A stretch of 64,000 bases of DNA from Burkholderiales bacterium PBB2. Its GTDB lineage: Bacteria; Pseudomonadota; Gammaproteobacteria; Burkholderiales; Burkholderiaceae_C. The notes beneath the pieces are model-generated. The model searched no databases. It saw only the letters and a list, made by a program, of their open reading frames with translations, and had not been told where the DNA came from. The first letter of the stretch is position 1, and each line of letters opens with the position of its first letter. Shown here one piece after another: positions 10,136 to 17,931 of the stretch. A program made the position numbers and the translations under genes. The DNA is taken from contig NKIM01000005.1 in the NCBI GenBank assembly GCA_002255955.1, positions 1 to 64,000 of the forward strand, given 5' to 3'.

Positions 10136-11098
10136 ATGCCATCTGCCCGCTGCGCCCTCTCCGTTTGTGTACTCGCTTTTGAGCGCATCAGCCCGTTTCA
10201 CCTGTCCGTTCCCTGCGTGGTGTTTGGTGAATCGCACCCCGGGGTGCCCGCGATGCGACTCGAGATTTGTGCGGAGCGCCCCGGCCTGATGCCCAGCAGC
10301 GTCGGGATGGGCCTGCAGGTCCCACAGGGCTTGCAGGCGATGGCCGCAGCGGATGTGGTGATCGTGCCCAGCTGGACCGACCCCGAGCTGCCGGCCTCGC
10401 CCCTGGTGCTGGAGGCCTTGCGTGCCGCCCATGCCCGGGGCGCTCTCGTGGTGGGCCTGTGTCTGGGCGCGTTTGTGCTGGCCCAGGCCGGCCTGCTGGA
10501 CGGGCGACAGGCCGCCACGCACTGGTCGCATGCGGCGGACATGGCGCGCCTGCACCCCGCAGTGCAGCTGATGCCCGATGTGCTGTACGTGCAGGATGGC
10601 CAGATCCTCACCTCAGCCGGCACCGCCGCCGCCCTCGATTGCTGCCTGCATCTGCTGCGCCAGCGCCTGGGCCAGGCCGTGGCCAACCGCGTGGCGCGGC
10701 GCCTGGTGACCGCGCCGCACCGGCAAGGCGGGCAGCTGCAGTTCATCGAACAGGCACTGCCCAGCACCGGGCGCCACGAACGCCTCGGCGGCTTGCTACA
10801 AAGCCTGCAAGAGCGCCTGCATGAGCGGCACAGCGTGGATGCCTGCGCGGCCCAGGTCGCCATGAGCCGGCGCACCTTCACCCGCCAGTTCCAGCAGCAC
10901 ACCGGGCAGACCTTGGGCGACTGGTTGCTGCACGCACGGCTGCAACAGGTGCAGCAGCTGCTGGAAGGCAGCGATCTGGGCATGGACGCGATTGCCGTGC
11001 AGACCGGGCTGGGTTCGGCCGCCTCGCTGCGCCGCCACTTTCAGCGCCGATTCGCCGTCTCGCCGAGTGCCTGGCGCCAGACGTTCCGGGGGCGGTGA
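10136..11098 (+). CDS. GlxA-family AraC-type transcriptional regulator (DJ-1/PfpI + HTH)
   Basis: 320 residues. Residues ~10-190 form a DJ-1/PfpI-like (class I amidotransferase-like) sensor domain, with the nucleophile-elbow cysteine in VVGLCLGAFVLAQAGLLDGR and the following ATHW. Residues ~215-318 are an AraC HTH with both helix-turn-helix units: CAAQVAMSRRTFTRQFQQHTG and IAVQTGLGSAASLRRHFQRR, ending FAVSPSAWRQTF. This architecture is that of GlxA/FtrA-type regulators. The effector is not known. It ends 19 bp from the convergent LysR gene. Confidence 0.9.
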   Translation: MPSARCALSVCVLAFERISPFHLSVPCVVFGESHPGVPAMRLEICAERPGLMPSSVGMGLQVPQGLQAMAAADVVIVPSWTDPELPASPLVLEALRAAHARGALVVGLCLGAFVLAQAGLLDGRQAATHWSHAADMARLHPAVQLMPDVLYVQDGQILTSAGTAAALDCCLHLLRQRLGQAVANRVARRLVTAPHRQGGQLQFIEQALPSTGRHERLGGLLQSLQERLHERHSVDACAAQVAMSRRTFTRQFQQHTGQTLGDWLLHARLQQVQQLLEGSDLGMDAIAVQTGLGSAASLRRHFQRRFAVSPSAWRQTFRGR

Positions 11099-11117
11099 GA
11101 GGGCTATCAAATGGCGC

Positions 11118-12014
11118 TCAGCCGGCCTTCAAATGGGCCTCGAGCAAAGGCACAAACAGGCGCAGGCGGGCCGGCATCAGGCGCGAGGCGGTGACCAGGT
11201 ACACAGGCACCGGCCGCAGGCACCAATCCGCCAAGACCGGGGCCAGGCGGCCAGCCGCCACATCGGGCGCGGCCAGGCGCTCGTCCAAGGCGGCAATGCC
11301 CGCGCCTCGCAAGGCCAGCTCGCGCTGAACACCCATGCCGCCGGCGATGAAGCGGCTCTCCAGCGGCTGGGTGAAGAGACCGGCGCCGCGGTCGCGGCGC
11401 TCCAGTGCCCATTGCCCGTGGGCCGGGCCCTGCATCATGCAGATCAGCTCGTGAGCCGCAAGATCGGCGGGCTGCTGCAGGCCTGAGCGCGTGGCCAGAT
11501 AGCCGGGCGAGGCAAACAAGGCCCGGCGCACCTGCCCCAGGCGGCGCGCCACCAGGGTGGAATCCTGCAAGCTGCCGATGCGCAGGGCAGCATCGAGAGG
11601 CTCGCTGAAGAGATCGGCGCGCCGTGTGGACAGGTCCAGCTCCACCTTGACCTCGGCGTACTGCTGCGCAAACGCGAGCAGCGGGTCGGGCAGGTAGAGG
11701 CTGGCAAATTCCGGCGTGCAACTCAAACGCAGGGTGCCGCTGACACGGTCCTGCATGACGGCCAGGTCCTCGTGCACCTGCCGAGCCTCCTCGACCAAAG
11801 GCGAGCAGCGGGTGTAGTAGGCCGCCCCCATCTCGGTCAGGTCCACCCGCCGGGTGGTTCGGTTCAGCAAGCGGCTGCCGAGCGCCGCCTCCAGCTTGGC
11901 AATACGACGCGACAGGGTGGAAGCAGGCAGGTCCAAGCGCTCCGCCGCGCGCGAAAAGCTGCGGGTGTTGACCACCTCCACGAACAGGGCGATGTCGCTG
12001 AGATTGGGCTCCAC
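11118..12014 (-). CDS. LysR-family transcriptional regulator
   Basis: 298 residues. N-terminal winged HTH: FVEVVNTRSFSRAAERLDLP, STLSRRIAKLEAALGSRLLNRTTRRVDLTEMG, then a periplasmic-binding-like effector domain, similar to the AaeR/DsdC-unrelated CrgA-type group. The start codon is GTG at 12014, supported by GGAG six bases upstream. It is divergent from the isochorismatase-like gene at 12123, and a perfect inverted repeat at 12027-12047 sits in the shared promoter, so it probably controls that gene, the pirin downstream, and itself. The inducer is unknown. Confidence 0.93.
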   Translation of the reverse strand: MEPNLSDIALFVEVVNTRSFSRAAERLDLPASTLSRRIAKLEAALGSRLLNRTTRRVDLTEMGAAYYTRCSPLVEEARQVHEDLAVMQDRVSGTLRLSCTPEFASLYLPDPLLAFAQQYAEVKVELDLSTRRADLFSEPLDAALRIGSLQDSTLVARRLGQVRRALFASPGYLATRSGLQQPADLAAHELICMMQGPAHGQWALERRDRGAGLFTQPLESRFIAGGMGVQRELALRGAGIAALDERLAAPDVAAGRLAPVLADWCLRPVPVYLVTASRLMPARLRLFVPLLEAHLKAG

Positions 12015-12026
12015 GATTACTCCAAA

Positions 12027-12047
12027 AATGAAATATTAAGTTTCATT
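12027..12047. promoter_or_regulatory. Probable LysR operator in the divergent promoter
   Basis: Perfect inverted repeat: arms AATGAAA and TTTCATT separated by 7 A/T-rich bases (TATTAAG). It lies in an unusually AT-rich island, just upstream of the LysR Shine-Dalgarno and about 75 bp upstream of the isochorismatase-like start. The dyad fits the T-N11-A type LysR site. Binding by the adjacent regulator is inference from position. Confidence 0.65.
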
Positions 12048-12122
12048 AAATCTATTTATTCCAAATTTTCACAAACATAGACTGCCACACATCGCCCATT
12101 TGGAACAGCCCGGAGAGCCCCC

Positions 12123-12890
12123 ATGACCCAGAACCTTCGTCGCCAATTCATCGCCGGCAGTGCCGGCGCCGTCGCCGCACTCGGCAGCCTGAGCAGCAGC
12201 CCCGCCACCGCGGCACCCGCCGGCCACGCCATGAGCCCTCACAAAACCAAGGAAGCCGTCATGAAGCAAGACCACAGCGCCTGCAAGATCGACAACACCG
12301 CCCTGATCCTGGTGGACCACCAGGTGGGCACCATCGGCTGGGCCGGTGAGCTGGCCAACGAGGCCGAGCGCGATCAGCTGAAGATGTGGGTGCGCGTGAT
12401 GGCCCGCTTCGCCAAATCGGCCGGCATCCCGGTGGTGCTGACCAGCAGCCTGGAAGGCGAGGCCCAGGGCCCGCTGCTGCCCGAGTTCAAGACCTTGCTG
12501 CCCAAGGAATACGAGCAGCGCATCCAGCGCACCGGCGTCATCAACGCCTGGGACGACCCGGCCTTCGCCAAGGCCGTGCGCGCCACCGGCAAGAAGAACC
12601 TGCTGATGGGTGGCCTGACCACCGACGTCTGCCTGGTGCCGCCCGCGCTCTCGGCCAAGGCCGAGGGGTTCAATGTCGTGGCCCTGATGGACATCTCCGC
12701 CGCCTGCACCAAGATCGCCGCGCAAAACTGCCGCGACATCCTGCAGCGCGCCGGCATCGACACCATGACCGTGACCCCCATGATCACCAGCATGCTGGGC
12801 AACTACAAGAACCCCGCCTCGGCCGGCTTCTTCGAAGCCTTCGGCAGCGAAGGCGTGTTCCAGGCCTTCGCCAAGGGCAATCTGCGCTGA
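12123..12890 (+). CDS. Tat-exported isochorismatase-family (cysteine) hydrolase
   Basis: 255 residues, preceded by GGAGAG. The N-terminus RRQFIAGSAGAVAALGS followed by small residues looks like a Tat signal with a cleavage site near residue 30. The catalytic domain, from ~residue 55, has the triad aspartate in TALILVDHQVG and the nucleophile cysteine in LLMGGLTTDVCLVPPAL, as in the YcaC branch of the isochorismatase superfamily. These enzymes hydrolyse amides or esters, but the substrate here is unknown. It is first in a two-gene unit with the pirin at 12959 and divergent from the LysR gene. Confidence 0.85.
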   Translation: MTQNLRRQFIAGSAGAVAALGSLSSSPATAAPAGHAMSPHKTKEAVMKQDHSACKIDNTALILVDHQVGTIGWAGELANEAERDQLKMWVRVMARFAKSAGIPVVLTSSLEGEAQGPLLPEFKTLLPKEYEQRIQRTGVINAWDDPAFAKAVRATGKKNLLMGGLTTDVCLVPPALSAKAEGFNVVALMDISAACTKIAAQNCRDILQRAGIDTMTVTPMITSMLGNYKNPASAGFFEAFGSEGVFQAFAKGNLR

Positions 12891-12958
12891 TCTTTCTGCA
12901 CGCCCGGTCCTCTGACGGCCTGGCCGGACGAGGGCCGGGCCGCTCCGTCAAGGACACC

Positions 12959-13816
12959 ATGTCAACTCTGCGAAGCATTCTTCACCGCGAGCCCGGCCAA
13001 GCGCTGGGCCCGATCCGCCGCATGATCGCGCCGCTGACCTCGGGCGAGCGCCTCAAGCCCTTCGTCTTCCTGGACTTCTTCAATGCCGAGGTCGAGCCCG
13101 GTTTCGGCTTTGGCTGGCACCCCCACTCCGGCATCGCCACCCTGACCTGGCAACCCGACACCGAGGTCGATTACGAGGACACCACCGGTCAAAAAGGGGT
13201 GCTCGCACCCGGAGGCCTGGAATGGATGAACGCCGGTGGCGGCGCCTGGCACCGCGGACACCTGCTGAGCCGCGGCCATGCCACCGGCTTCCAGCTCTGG
13301 GTGGCCATGCCCCCGGGCGTGGAGGACGGGCCCGCCTTTGGCCAGTACATCCTGCCTGCCGATGTGCCCAAGCTGCGCATCCCGGGCGGTGAGCTGCAGA
13401 TCTTGCTGGGCGAGGTGAGCAGCGCCGACGCGCGCGCCACCAGCCCGATCGAATCGCACCAGTCAATGAACTACATCGTGCTCACGCTGGAGCGCGGCGC
13501 ACGCTGGACCTTCAGCCCGCCCGCCGCCCACGAAATCGCGTGGGCCATGGTGTTTGACGGCGAGGCCCTGGTCCAGGTGCAGGCGGCCGGGCATGAGTTG
13601 CTCACACTGGACACGCACGGCGACATCGAGATCCAGGCCAGCAGCCCCAAGGCGCGCATCCTGATTGGCACGGCGGCACCGCATCCCTATCCCCTGGTGA
13701 CCGGGCACAGCTCGGTGCACACGCGGCGCGCTTCGCTGCTGTCGGCGCAGGCACGCATCCGCGCCACCGCACCGTGGGAGCGGATCAAGCAGCGTGACCG
13801 ATCTTTCACATCCTGA
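12959..13816 (+). CDS. Pirin family protein
   Basis: 285 residues from the ATG at 12959; the frame is open upstream but that part overlaps the isochorismatase-like gene. Two-cupin pirin fold: the metal-site segment in FGWHPHSGIATLTW (compare HPHRGxExVTY in classical pirins) and the following EWMNAGGGAWHRG, which matches WMTAGxGIxHxE loosely. Classical pirins have quercetinase-like or regulatory activity. The second motif is more divergent than usual, so enzyme activity is uncertain. It lies 68 bp downstream of the isochorismatase-like gene, an arrangement often seen under one LysR regulator. Confidence 0.85.
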   Translation: MSTLRSILHREPGQALGPIRRMIAPLTSGERLKPFVFLDFFNAEVEPGFGFGWHPHSGIATLTWQPDTEVDYEDTTGQKGVLAPGGLEWMNAGGGAWHRGHLLSRGHATGFQLWVAMPPGVEDGPAFGQYILPADVPKLRIPGGELQILLGEVSSADARATSPIESHQSMNYIVLTLERGARWTFSPPAAHEIAWAMVFDGEALVQVQAAGHELLTLDTHGDIEIQASSPKARILIGTAAPHPYPLVTGHSSVHTRRASLLSAQARIRATAPWERIKQRDRSFTS

Positions 13817-13873
13817 ACGAGCCGCGGGGAGCGATGGCCCGGGCGCGCTCACCAATGCCGAAGATTGATCGGC

Positions 13874-15988
13874 TCAGAGCCGGCAGGTGCCGGCCCGCAG
13901 CATGGGCTCGAACTGCTCGGGCGGCAGCGGCCGCGCAAACCAATAGCCCTGCTGCAGGCTGCAACCGCGGCCGATCAGAAACTCGGCCTGCTCCTGCGTC
14001 TCCACGCCTTCGGCCACCACCTGCAGGCCCAGCTCTCGGCCCAGGGTGATGATGGCGGAGGCCAGGGCGGCATCGCGGCCGCCGCGGGCGACGTCGGTGA
14101 TGAAAGCCCGGTCGATCTTGAGCTCGCTCATGGGCAGGCGTTTGAGGTGGCTGAGCGAGGAGTAGCCGGTGCCGAAGTCATCGAGCGAGAGGCCGAAACC
14201 CAGCTGGCGCAGGCGGTCGAGCACGGCCACGGCCGTGGCCATCTCGCGCATCACCATGGTTTCGGTCAGCTCCAGCATCAGCCAGGCAGGCTGCAGGCCG
14301 TAGTGCTGCACCAGGGCGCTCAACTGCTCGGGCAGGCCGGCATCAGCCAGGCTGGAGGCCGGCAGATTGACCGAGAGCGGCAGCACCGTCAGCCCCTGCC
14401 CGGCCCAGCGGCGCAGGCTCTGGCAGGCGGTGTGCAGCACCCAATCGGTCAACGGCGCGATCAGGCCGCTGTCCTCGGCCAGGGGGATGAAGAGCCCCGG
14501 CGGGATCAGGCCTCGCTGCGGATGCTGCCAGCGCAGCAAGGCCTCGGCACCCACCAGGCGCGCGCTGCGCGCATCGACCTTGGGCTGGTAGTGCAGGCGC
14601 AGCTGATCGCTGAGCAGGGCCTGGCGCAGCTCGGATTCCAGCAGCACGCGGTCCTTGGCTCGGGCATTGAGGGCTTCGTCAAAGAACTTGTGCTGGGCGC
14701 CACCGGCCTCGGCCGCCACGCGCGCGGTCTGCTCGGCGCAGCGGGTCAGGTTGAGCAGGTCCTGGGCGTCGCCCGGGCACATCGCAATGCCGATGCTGGC
14801 GGTCAGCAGCATGTGCTGGCCATCGATTTGAACCGGCTCGGCCACCGCCGCCAGCAGGCGCTGCGCCAGACCGGATGCGCGCTCCTGCCCCTCCAGCTCG
14901 GCGATGAAGACGGCAAACGCATGGTCACCCAGGCGCGCCAGCACCCGATCCGACTCGACCGCCAGGCCGACCGGCCCGAGCCCCCACTCCGGGACCAGGG
15001 CGCTGCCGCGCAGACAGGCGCGCAGGCGCTGGGCCATGCCGGCCAGCATCACATCGCTCGGGCCGTGGCCGTACAACTCGTGCACGCCGCCAAAGCGATC
15101 GATCTCCAGGTGCAAGACCGCGCACGCCGGGCCACCGGCACAGGCGCGCGCCAGGGCCGGCGCGGCCAGCTCACCCAGCAGGCGGCGGTTGGGTAGGCCG
15201 GTGACCTCGTCGTAATGCGCCAGGCGCAGCGCCCGCTGCTCGGCGGCCAGCAAGGAATCGTCCAGCGCCGCGCGGGCCAGGAACTCTTTGCGCAGCACGA
15301 ACTCCCGCCACCAGCCGATGCCGGCGGCCAGGATGAAAACCGTGAGCACGTGGTAGGCCCAGTAGCCGGCCTCGTAGGCCGACAGCCCGGCATGGGCAAA
15401 CAAGGCGTACAAAAACGCCGCCAGGATCATGAGGCCCGAGGCCAGGGCATGACGGAACTGCACGCCCAGGATGACGAAGCAGTAGAACTCCAGAAAGGTG
15501 AAGTTCAGCACCCCCACCCAGGTCTTGAGCCCGGCACCGCCCTCGGCATCGATGCGCACCAGAATGAAGAAGAGGCACAGGGCCACGGCGACGATGAAGC
15601 TCGCCATCGCCGGCTGCCAATGCCGCCGCGACTGCGGCAAGCAGGAATAGGCCAAGCCCAGCAGAAGCACCGGCACCGCCAGGCTCAATCGCAGGAAATT
15701 GGCCGCGCCGCCGCCATGCGCCAGGTGGTCGATCAGCCAGTCCCCCGACACCAGCAGCGCGCCCAGCAAGAGGCTGGCCTGGGCATAGCGCAGGTAAAAG
15801 GCGATGTAGTGCTGGACGAAGCGCCGCTCAAACCCGGCATCCGAGAAACGCAGCAGCAGGCGCAAAGGCAGCTCAGAGGCCGGGGCATCACCAGCAGAGG
15901 CAGCCGCCTCGGCCGCAGCCTTCCCCTCTGCAGCAAGCGCGCGCTCCGCCGCCGGGCCCCCGGGTGTCTGGGTCTCGATCGCACGCAT
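13874..15988 (-). CDS. Membrane sensor with degenerate GGDEF and intact EAL domain (probable c-di-GMP phosphodiesterase)
   Basis: 704 residues from the ATG at 15988, which has GGAAGG 11 bases upstream; a longer frame starts at 16045. Residues ~60-240 hold several hydrophobic helices (a 6-7 TM sensor). The GGDEF domain (VTGLPNRRLL onward) has LGDHAF in place of GGDEF at about residues 353-358, so cyclase activity should be lost. The EAL domain has GAEALLRW at ~482-484, LELTETMVM, LSLDDFGTGYSSLSHLKRLP, LKIDRAFI and VVAEGVET, all needed for phosphodiesterase activity. It most likely hydrolyses c-di-GMP in response to an unknown membrane signal. The small membrane protein at 16052 lies upstream on the same strand. 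Confidence 0.9.
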   Translation of the reverse strand: MRAIETQTPGGPAAERALAAEGKAAAEAAASAGDAPASELPLRLLLRFSDAGFERRFVQHYIAFYLRYAQASLLLGALLVSGDWLIDHLAHGGGAANFLRLSLAVPVLLLGLAYSCLPQSRRHWQPAMASFIVAVALCLFFILVRIDAEGGAGLKTWVGVLNFTFLEFYCFVILGVQFRHALASGLMILAAFLYALFAHAGLSAYEAGYWAYHVLTVFILAAGIGWWREFVLRKEFLARAALDDSLLAAEQRALRLAHYDEVTGLPNRRLLGELAAPALARACAGGPACAVLHLEIDRFGGVHELYGHGPSDVMLAGMAQRLRACLRGSALVPEWGLGPVGLAVESDRVLARLGDHAFAVFIAELEGQERASGLAQRLLAAVAEPVQIDGQHMLLTASIGIAMCPGDAQDLLNLTRCAEQTARVAAEAGGAQHKFFDEALNARAKDRVLLESELRQALLSDQLRLHYQPKVDARSARLVGAEALLRWQHPQRGLIPPGLFIPLAEDSGLIAPLTDWVLHTACQSLRRWAGQGLTVLPLSVNLPASSLADAGLPEQLSALVQHYGLQPAWLMLELTETMVMREMATAVAVLDRLRQLGFGLSLDDFGTGYSSLSHLKRLPMSELKIDRAFITDVARGGRDAALASAIITLGRELGLQVVAEGVETQEQAEFLIGRGCSLQQGYWFARPLPPEQFEPMLRAGTCRL

Positions 15989-16051
15989 CCGGAGGTGTGC
16001 CTTCCTTTGCTTCGAATGTGAGCAAACTGGGCGCACAGCGCCCAAGCTGTC

Positions 16052-16525
16052 TCATCCGATCTTATCGTCGCCACGCTGCCCAGCTTGAGCCTTCATGCGC
16101 TCCGCCCTGGACGTTTCATGGAGGCGTCCGGGCATGCGACCGCACATGCGCCAACGGTCACCCAGCCAGCGCCCCGGAAAAAATCCCAGGGCAAAGGGCA
16201 GAACGCCGGCCGCCGCGCCGACCATCAGGGCCAGAGCCAAAGCATCGGCCGAGCCAGGGAACCCCACAGCCACGCACAGCAAAAGGGCCAGCAAATAGAG
16301 CGCGAACGCTGAACCGAACCCACGACGCCGCCAGGCCAGAGCCCCCACGCCAAAGCCCAGCAACAGGCCAAGCAGCCCACCGCTGCCGGCCAGCGACCAC
16401 CAGACCCAGCCTTCGCCGTGCGCCTGGGCCGAGCCGGGCCAGCCGCCCAGGAGCAAGAGCAAGGCCAGGCCCCGAGCGGCCGGTCGCCATGCGCCGAAAG
16501 GTTTGAGGGCATTCACCCGGCCCAT
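16052..16525 (-). CDS. Small membrane protein of unknown function
   Basis: 157 residues, not recognised. A cleavable signal peptide seems likely (AARGLALLLLLGGWPGSAQA), followed by about three hydrophobic helices (residues ~43-65, ~70-90, ~93-118) and an Arg-rich C-terminal tail (RWLGDRWRMCGRMPGRLHE), which positive-inside topology would place in the cytoplasm. It is 63 bp upstream of the EAL gene on the same strand and may be cotranscribed with it. Codon use matches its neighbours; no homology is claimed. Confidence 0.55.
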   Translation of the reverse strand: MGRVNALKPFGAWRPAARGLALLLLLGGWPGSAQAHGEGWVWWSLAGSGGLLGLLLGFGVGALAWRRRGFGSAFALYLLALLLCVAVGFPGSADALALALMVGAAAGVLPFALGFFPGRWLGDRWRMCGRMPGRLHETSRAERMKAQAGQRGDDKIG

Positions 16526-16595
16526 GCTAGCGCCGATCTTGCACGGCGTCGCCGGGTGGCACGGGCCCGGAGGGGCGTGGCGGGCCCGCTTCAGC

Positions 16596-17732
16596 TCAAT
16601 GGGCGCCGATCAGAGCCGCCACCCGCTCGTCGCTGAGGCGCATGGGCAGGTTCTGGGCGGAGAGCAGGGCCACGACGCTGTGGTCGGCGCGGGCGCTGTC
16701 GCGCAGCAGGGGCTTGCGGCGGGGCTCGCCGTCGGCATTGGTCAAAGCCGAGACCAGGGGGTGGTAGGCCTTGTCGCCATTGCGCACCACCAGCCCCATC
16801 TCGCCCGAGGACAGGCGCACCAGACTGCCCGGCGGGAAGATGCCAAAGGCCTTGATCAGCGCTCCGGCGAGCGGGCTCTCGGCCGCCATCTGATGCAGCT
16901 CGCGGCCGGCCTGCTGGGCACTCATGGCCGGGCGGTTGGCGCGGCTGCTCAAGCGCGCGGTGTAGACATCGGCGTAGCGCAAGAGCTGGGCCAGCTCGGC
17001 GATGTCGGTCAGGCCTTGCGGGTAACCCGAGCCATCGGGCACCTCGTGGTGTTGGGCCACGGCAGCGAGCCAGTCGCCGTCCTCGATGCCGGCCGCGGCC
17101 AGCATCTCGGCGCTGCGCCGCGGATGGTCCTGGATGGCCTCGCGCTGCAAGCTGGTCAGGGGCGAGACCTGGTCGGCCAGTTTGCCTTGCAGCTCGACCA
17201 TGGACAGATTCATGGTCAGCGCCGCCTGGAAGGCGCGGCGCTGTTCGGCCTCGCTCCAGCCCAGGAAATCGGCCGCGGCCCGGCAGGCCGTGGCCGCGTG
17301 GATCGAGTGGTTGACGCCGTAGTGTCCGGCACCAGCGCTCGGATGCCGCACCACCTGGGCCAGGGCCAGATTGGGGGCGCGCTGGATCAGGCCCAGCAGC
17401 TGATCCGACGCGGCATGCACCGCCGCGGCCAGATGCTCCGGGGCCGCGCTGAGCGCGCGGCGCAAGGCATGGGGCGACTGCTCCCAGTCCTCCGCCAGCT
17501 GCTCCAGGGAGCGCTCGGCGCTCTCGCGGCGCCGCGGTGGCGCCACCGATTGCGCCAGCTCGGCAATCTCCACCCGGGCACCGCGCCGGAACAGCTCTTC
17601 CAGCTGCGCCTCGTCGGCGATCACCTGGCCGCGCGCCAGCAGCAGCAGCTGGCCTTCGTCGCGCACGCTGAACGCCAGGGGTTCACCCAGGACGATGCGA
17701 TTCTTGACGGAAGCGAGGGAGCAAACGCGCAT
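16596..17732 (-). CDS. HD-GYP-like protein lacking the HD catalytic pair
   Basis: 378 residues from the ATG at 17732; the frame is open to 17822. The overall order follows HD-GYP c-di-GMP phosphodiesterases: NHSIHAATACRAAADFLG, then DHPRRSAEML, then the hallmark HHEVPDGSGYPQGL and LLRYADVYTARLS. However, the stretch that should read HDIGK is replaced by a segment containing AALTMNLSMVEL, so the two metal-binding residues that define the family are missing. Hydrolase activity is therefore doubtful; a binding or regulatory role is more likely. The C-terminal ~90 residues resemble the extension common in Burkholderiales HD-GYP-like proteins. Confidence 0.8.
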   Translation of the reverse strand: MRVCSLASVKNRIVLGEPLAFSVRDEGQLLLLARGQVIADEAQLEELFRRGARVEIAELAQSVAPPRRRESAERSLEQLAEDWEQSPHALRRALSAAPEHLAAAVHAASDQLLGLIQRAPNLALAQVVRHPSAGAGHYGVNHSIHAATACRAAADFLGWSEAEQRRAFQAALTMNLSMVELQGKLADQVSPLTSLQREAIQDHPRRSAEMLAAAGIEDGDWLAAVAQHHEVPDGSGYPQGLTDIAELAQLLRYADVYTARLSSRANRPAMSAQQAGRELHQMAAESPLAGALIKAFGIFPPGSLVRLSSGEMGLVVRNGDKAYHPLVSALTNADGEPRRKPLLRDSARADHSVVALLSAQNLPMRLSDERVAALIGAH

Positions 17733-17931
17733 GAGCGGGGAGGTGGCAGAAGCAACAAGGCTGGCTGGAGGCGAAAACCATGCCGGTTTTGCCGGAGGCG
17801 CAGCCCTGCCACACCTCGGCACAGCCCCGGCCCGAATCTCTGTATCGACCCGCTCAAAGCCTAACTTGAGCCTTCACCGGCTCAGCGAGGTGCGCCAATC
17901 GCCCCGCGCCAACAAATGCCATGCAACACAC

